Assembly (NCBI GenBank): GCA_041396985.1
Contig: JAWKXO010000001.1
Span: 62,001 to 126,000 of the forward strand
From: Emcibacteraceae bacterium
Lineage (GTDB): Bacteria > Pseudomonadota > Alphaproteobacteria > Sphingomonadales > Emcibacteraceae
Direction of reading: 5' to 3'
DNA: 64,000 nt
The notes under the pieces were generated by a model. It did not search any database, had not been told where the DNA came from, and was given only the letters and a program-made list of their open reading frames with translations. This document shows, in pieces, positions 62,623 to 64,000 of this stretch; position 1 is the first letter of the stretch; the number at the start of each line of letters is the position of its first letter. The position numbers and the translations under genes were made by a program.

Positions 62623-63618
62623 TTATTGTGCTTCAAAAACACCGCGGGCAATGGCACGTGCCATGGTGTCCGCTGCGGCGGCGCCAATTTCAGAAATGGC
62701 CCTTGATCGTCTTGGCCCATCGGGGATTTCCTTTGTGCCACCGGAAATGCAGAAGATGGTATCCCCGTCCGATAATGTATGAACAGGCCGGATTGCTCTG
62801 GCGTAACCGTCATGAGCCATCATCGCCACCCGTTTGCACTCGGCCGATGTCAGTTTGGCCGATGTGGCAATGATGCCAATGGTGGTGTTTGTCCCCGGTC
62901 TTGACCCCCCGGTTTTGCTGTCATCGGGAAAGGGCTGTATGGCGGCTTCCTGGTTCGGATTTGGCTTTTGCCCGCCCAGTTCATCACCGTAAGCAAAGGG
63001 CTGCGCCCAATATGTTTTCCCGTCCGGCATAAAGACGCTACCCACACAGTTGACCGCGACAAGTGCCCCGACAATAAGACCATCCCCCAGATCAATGGAC
63101 GTGGAACCAACCCCACCTTCCTTATTACCGGCCCTTGCCCCTAAACCTGCCCCGTAGTTACCAAGTGGAAAGGCTTTGCCATTTCGTTTCTGCGCATCTT
63201 CAAGCGCTTTAATACCAAGATTATGATAGGGCGTTTCAAGGCCCCAGTCCTTATCACCGCCATTGACCAAATCAAACAGGATCGCTCCGACCACAATCGG
63301 CACCGCCGGCATATTTTCGGTAAATTTAAGGCCGACATTCTGTTTGGAAAGCACTTTAGCAATACCATCCCCGGCAGCAAGGCCAAAAACACTGCCACCG
63401 GAAAGCACAACTGCATCGGCCCGCCCGACCAGGTTTTCCGGGCTTAATACCTCCACATCACGAAGGCCGGGACCACCGCCACGTACATCAACCCCGCCGG
63501 TGACTGAACCCGGGCAGTAAAGAACCGTTGTTCCGGTTCTGACCTTCTGGTCTTCGGCATGTCCGACACTGATCCCTTCAACATCGGTGATTAAATTCTG
63601 TGGTCCCGGTTTAAACAT
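62623..63618 (-). CDS. P1 family peptidase (DmpA/L-aminopeptidase D-esterase type)
   Basis: The 331-residue N-terminal nucleophile protein has LITDVEGISVGHAEDQKVRTGTTVLYCPG, typical of the family start, and AVVLSGGSVFGLAAGDGI near residue 73. The autocleavage region is RPGTNTTIGIIATSAKLTS, where the N-terminal Thr/Ser nucleophile of the beta chain is made. It would cut N-terminal residues from peptides or peptide amides. No signal peptide is seen. Confidence 0.9.
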   Translation of the reverse strand: MFKPGPQNLITDVEGISVGHAEDQKVRTGTTVLYCPGSVTGGVDVRGGGPGLRDVEVLSPENLVGRADAVVLSGGSVFGLAAGDGIAKVLSKQNVGLKFTENMPAVPIVVGAILFDLVNGGDKDWGLETPYHNLGIKALEDAQKRNGKAFPLGNYGAGLGARAGNKEGGVGSTSIDLGDGLIVGALVAVNCVGSVFMPDGKTYWAQPFAYGDELGGQKPNPNQEAAIQPFPDDSKTGGSRPGTNTTIGIIATSAKLTSAECKRVAMMAHDGYARAIRPVHTLSDGDTIFCISGGTKEIPDGPRRSRAISEIGAAAADTMARAIARGVFEAQ

Positions 63619-63712
63619 TTTTAGTCCTATCCCTTTTTATTTTTAAGCTTATGCTGAAATAACCCTTTAAACAAGCCATTAAGCCATGTTTCGTTTAGAT
63701 ACATTGCCCGAT

Positions 63713-64000
63713 TTAGATACAGCGTCCGCCGTCAACCTCCATCGCCACCCCGGTAACCATGCTCGCCTCATCACTGCACAGATAACAGGCGGCATTGCCC
63801 ATATCCTCCGGTGTTGAAAAGCGGCCGATCGGAATGGTCGAGAGGAATTTTGCCCTTATTTCCGGTGTGTCTTCACCCATAAAGGTCTTCAGCAGCGGCG
63901 TATCCCCCGCAACCGGGTTAATGGCATTGACCCGAATACCAAAGGGGGCAAGCTCAACCGCCATGCCGCGGGTTGCCGTAATCATCCAGCCCTTTGACGC
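63713..64000 (-). CDS. SDR family oxidoreductase, N-terminus cut by window edge
   Basis: The last 95 residues are present. The frame continues past position 64000. The ASKGW at the edge would follow the catalytic Tyr of YxxxK; then come RVNAINPVAGDTPLL, FSTPEDMGNAACYLCSDEASMVTGVAMEVDGGRCI, the standard end of short-chain dehydrogenases. The cofactor-binding half is outside the window, so the substrate cannot be judged. Confidence 0.88.
   Translation of the reverse strand, partial: ASKGWMITATRGMAVELAPFGIRVNAINPVAGDTPLLKTFMGEDTPEIRAKFLSTIPIGRFSTPEDMGNAACYLCSDEASMVTGVAMEVDGGRCI

Noticed and set aside
1..64000. CRISPR array, insertion sequence or prophage
   Set aside because: No evenly spaced direct repeats, transposase or phage structural genes were seen on either strand.

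Overview
The window reads as a chromosome segment of a moderately AT-rich Gram-negative bacterium, most likely an alphaproteobacterium. This rests on gene order and families: a uvrC-pgsA-moaD-moaE run, a DUF4169 protein, a QueE with the CX14CX2C cluster, a mitochondrial-type sulfide:quinone reductase, and candidate CtrA (TTAA-N7-TTAA) and GANTC sites. The genus cannot be fixed from sequence alone. No insertion sequence, prophage or CRISPR array was seen. Both ends of the window cut genes.

Positions 1-18465 form an exopolysaccharide locus. A minus-strand operon (15637 to 11455) encodes a Wza-like export protein, an outer-membrane beta-barrel, a Wzz/GumC co-polymerase and a CpsD-like ATPase. 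A Wzy-type polymerase/ligase lies opposite it. A second minus-strand run (9774 to 1) holds a Wzx flippase, Pgi, GalU, two tandem PP-loop (CGGKDS) proteins of unknown role, three glycosyltransferases and a CysE-like acetyltransferase. A WcaJ-type initiating transferase and a secreted protein with a VPLPA-CTERM sorting tail complete the set. The gene order and the sorting tail match exosortase-linked (PEP-CTERM-type) systems, but no exosortase is present here. The VPLPA-CTERM gene has a near-perfect sigma-54 -24/-12 promoter, the export operon has a weaker one, and both carry a shared TGTGACTG-R-AAAAA box upstream. This suggests co-regulation of matrix polymer and matrix protein by RpoN and an NtrC-type activator.

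Positions 18473-34787 hold a glycerol-3-phosphate set (glpT, a GDPD, glpD), a subtilisin-like autotransporter lipoprotein, queC-queE, an NhaC antiporter, a sterol-desaturase family protein, an MDR dehydrogenase, and an overlapping pair of secreted peptidase/hydrolase genes. Positions 34765-38574 carry a MarR-GNAT fusion with a 24-bp palindrome at its promoter, an unknown two-gene secreted/lipoprotein unit, a Ca/Na antiporter and folB. The 465-bp gap before uvrC contains three DnaA-box-like sequences and three GANTC sites, so it is a candidate replication origin or DnaA-binding region.

Positions 39040-51284 include uvrC-pgsA-moaDE, an SQR, an M1 peptidase, a PhnA-domain protein, a tandem pair of unknown helical proteins, a secreted HNH nuclease and a PDZ lipoprotein. 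Positions 51365-64000 include tRNA-Cys, a soluble PAS histidine kinase, two tandem-domain universal stress proteins flanking pyruvate carboxylase, three TadE/TadG pseudopilus-type genes, a P1 peptidase and the end of an SDR gene. Both stress-protein genes have a perfect FNR/FixK box centred 41.5 bp before a predicted start, so both are probably switched on by low oxygen. The first TadE gene has a perfect CtrA box upstream.
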